Translations under genes and position numbers: made by a program
NCBI GenBank assembly: GCA_921293015.1
Contig: OV121081.1
Span: 79,191,022 to 79,255,021, forward strand
Length of the DNA: 64,000 bases
Direction: 5' to 3'
Origin: Phorcus lineatus
Lineage: Eukaryota > Mollusca > Gastropoda > Trochida > Trochidae
Part shown: positions 62,624 through 64,000 of the stretch, in pieces
Numbering within the stretch: the first letter of the stretch is position 1
Layout: each line of letters starts with the position of its first letter
Notes under the pieces: generated by a model
What the model was told of the DNA's origin: nothing
Databases searched by the model: none
The model's input: only the letters and a program-made list of their open reading frames with translations

Positions 62624-63963
62624 ATGGAAGATGAAATGGTCCTAATTGCTGGTTTGCTTTATGAAACACAACAAGAACTGCAGGAGATCGGCGATTGTAC
62701 TTTAGCTGTCATGACACATCATCAAAAAAGAAAGAGAAGAAGGCGTCGACGCCATGCAATGTGGGTACGAGCGTGGCTCACCCATTTGGAGAGTCAATAA
62801 CACAGTCAGTTCTACCTTCTTGTAAACAATTTAAGCAGGAAGATCCACATTTGTTTCAGAACTACATGAGAATGCCAGTCGAGCTGTTTGACGAAAGTTT
62901 GGAGAGAGTAGGCCATCACATTGTTGGTGAAGGCAGCAACTACAGAGCCTCTTTGGATGTAGTGTTAAAAGTCTCACTGACATTAAGACACCTAGCAACA
63001 GGTGACCAGTATGCAAGTATGGCCTATGCCTATAGGGTTAGCAGGACATCAGTTCATTGTATGGTACCCCTAGTCTGAAAAGCTATCGTGGATACCTATA
63101 GAGACGAGGTATTCAAGACGCCTACAACAGAAGAAGAGTGGAAGCGAATAGCCACACATTTCGAAGAACGTTGGCAAGTACCTCATGCCCTAGGTGCTCT
63201 TGATAGGAAACATATCAAAACATACCAGCAAACAGTGGAAGCGATTACTGGTGTGTCTACAAATGTTTTTACTTAATTGTTCTCATGGCACTATTGGACC
63301 ATGACTACAAGTTTATTTTGATGGATACTGGAGGTCTCGCACGCCAATCAGATGCCCAAATCTTTAACGCATCAAAGAACGCTTGGAGGAAGGCACACTT
63401 GGTATCCCCCTTTCTGAACCTTTTGAATCACATGACCCCCAACTCTGATGTTGAACTAAGGAAGCTGCCCTACTTCATATTGGCTTTGCCTTGAGAGCTT
63501 TCATTATGAAGCCATTGTCCAAGAAGAATATGACTAAGCAAGAGCTGATCTACAACTACCATATATATAAAGAGGAAGACGGGTGGTAGAGAACGCCTTC
63601 GATATTATGGCTAACAGATGGAGATGTCTCATGACTGTGTTACATCAGTCCCCTGCAATTGTTCAGACCATGACAGAGTGTGAATAGTTCTCCACAACCT
63701 TTTGAGATTGAGGCACCCGACCCTCCAGGACGCTGAGGTTGACAATAATAACGACGCTCATGAACTTGTCTTAGGCTCTTGGCGTCAAACCGCAGTCCAC
63801 CGTGTTCCTCAAAGTGTGATCATAAAGCAGCCAAGATTCAGAGACAGTATCTCCAGGACTTCTTTAATGACACAACCAGAGGGGCAGTACCGTGGCAGGA
63901 CAGGATGGTGACACTCAGACGGCCCTCTGCTCCTGAAGATACTGATGTGTCAGGCACATTCTA
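62624..63963 (+). pseudogene. PIF/Harbinger transposase, decayed
   Basis: Family-typical blocks follow one another but in shifting frames: [98 protein letters not shown], and VVENAFDIMANRWRCL. The three acidic catalytic residues are still readable (D in ALDRKH, where the usual Gly is Arg; D in SDAQIFN; E in VVENAF). At least two frameshifts, an in-frame TGA at 63076 and a missing stretch before the last block disable it. AATAAA follows at 63982. Such enzymes move the element with a Myb-like partner, not seen here. The right end lies beyond the window. Confidence 0.92.
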
Positions 63964-64000
63964 GTATATTGTGTGATATTGAATAAACACAATTTATTTT

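Noticed and set aside
1..64000. CRISPR arrays, bacterial operons, rRNA genes or retroviral/LINE reverse transcriptase
   Set aside because: None seen: no spaced direct repeats with unique spacers, no operon layout, no RT or integrase motifs in any frame. The tandem arrays found have no spacers.

Overview
The window looks like animal nuclear DNA, most likely from a marine lophotrochozoan such as a mollusc. It is AT-rich. Its genes are split by many introns with GT-AG borders and alternating phases. Several families of DNA transposons and MITEs are interspersed. There is no bacterial gene organisation. The assignment to molluscs is inference from repeat style and gene structure, not from a species-specific marker.

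The best-supported gene is a plus-strand PHF20/PHF20L1-type chromatin reader (30983-50342). I could chain 18 exons whose phases all match. They give an open frame of 954 codons with two Tudor domains, a C2H2 finger, a C4HC3 PHD finger, an acidic Ser-rich region and the C-terminal segment typical of PHF20. In other animals this protein belongs to the MOF/KAT8 NSL acetyltransferase complex. Its introns hold a remarkable set of transposons: a MITE in intron 4, a TTAA-flanked element in intron 6, a Tc1-like element with three in-frame stops in intron 10, and a hAT element carrying a nested MITE in intron 13.

A second convincing gene is on the minus strand (60114 to 54980): two exons encoding an 82-residue secreted cysteine-rich peptide. 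Its ~4.9-kb intron contains a ~700-bp minisatellite and a near-perfect palindromic MITE. Two further minus-strand exon-like pieces (26453-26527 and 12655-12799) suggest one or more minus-strand genes across the left half, but I could not link them.

Left part: 1-2 kb is a degenerate ~190-bp tandem array. 5.84-10.72 kb is a 4.87-kb element with perfect 12-bp terminal inverted repeats and ACGT-rich arrays just inside both ends. Inside it is a CRE/TATA-like promoter followed by a possible three-exon reading frame of 54 codons ending at a stop and AATAAA. This is the most unusual structure in the window. 10.9-30.6 kb is mostly unannotated, with a few MITEs. Right part: 50.3-55 kb and 60.3-62 kb hold degenerate repeats, including six copies of a 47-bp repeat. 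62.1-64 kb is a decayed PIF/Harbinger transposon running to the window edge.
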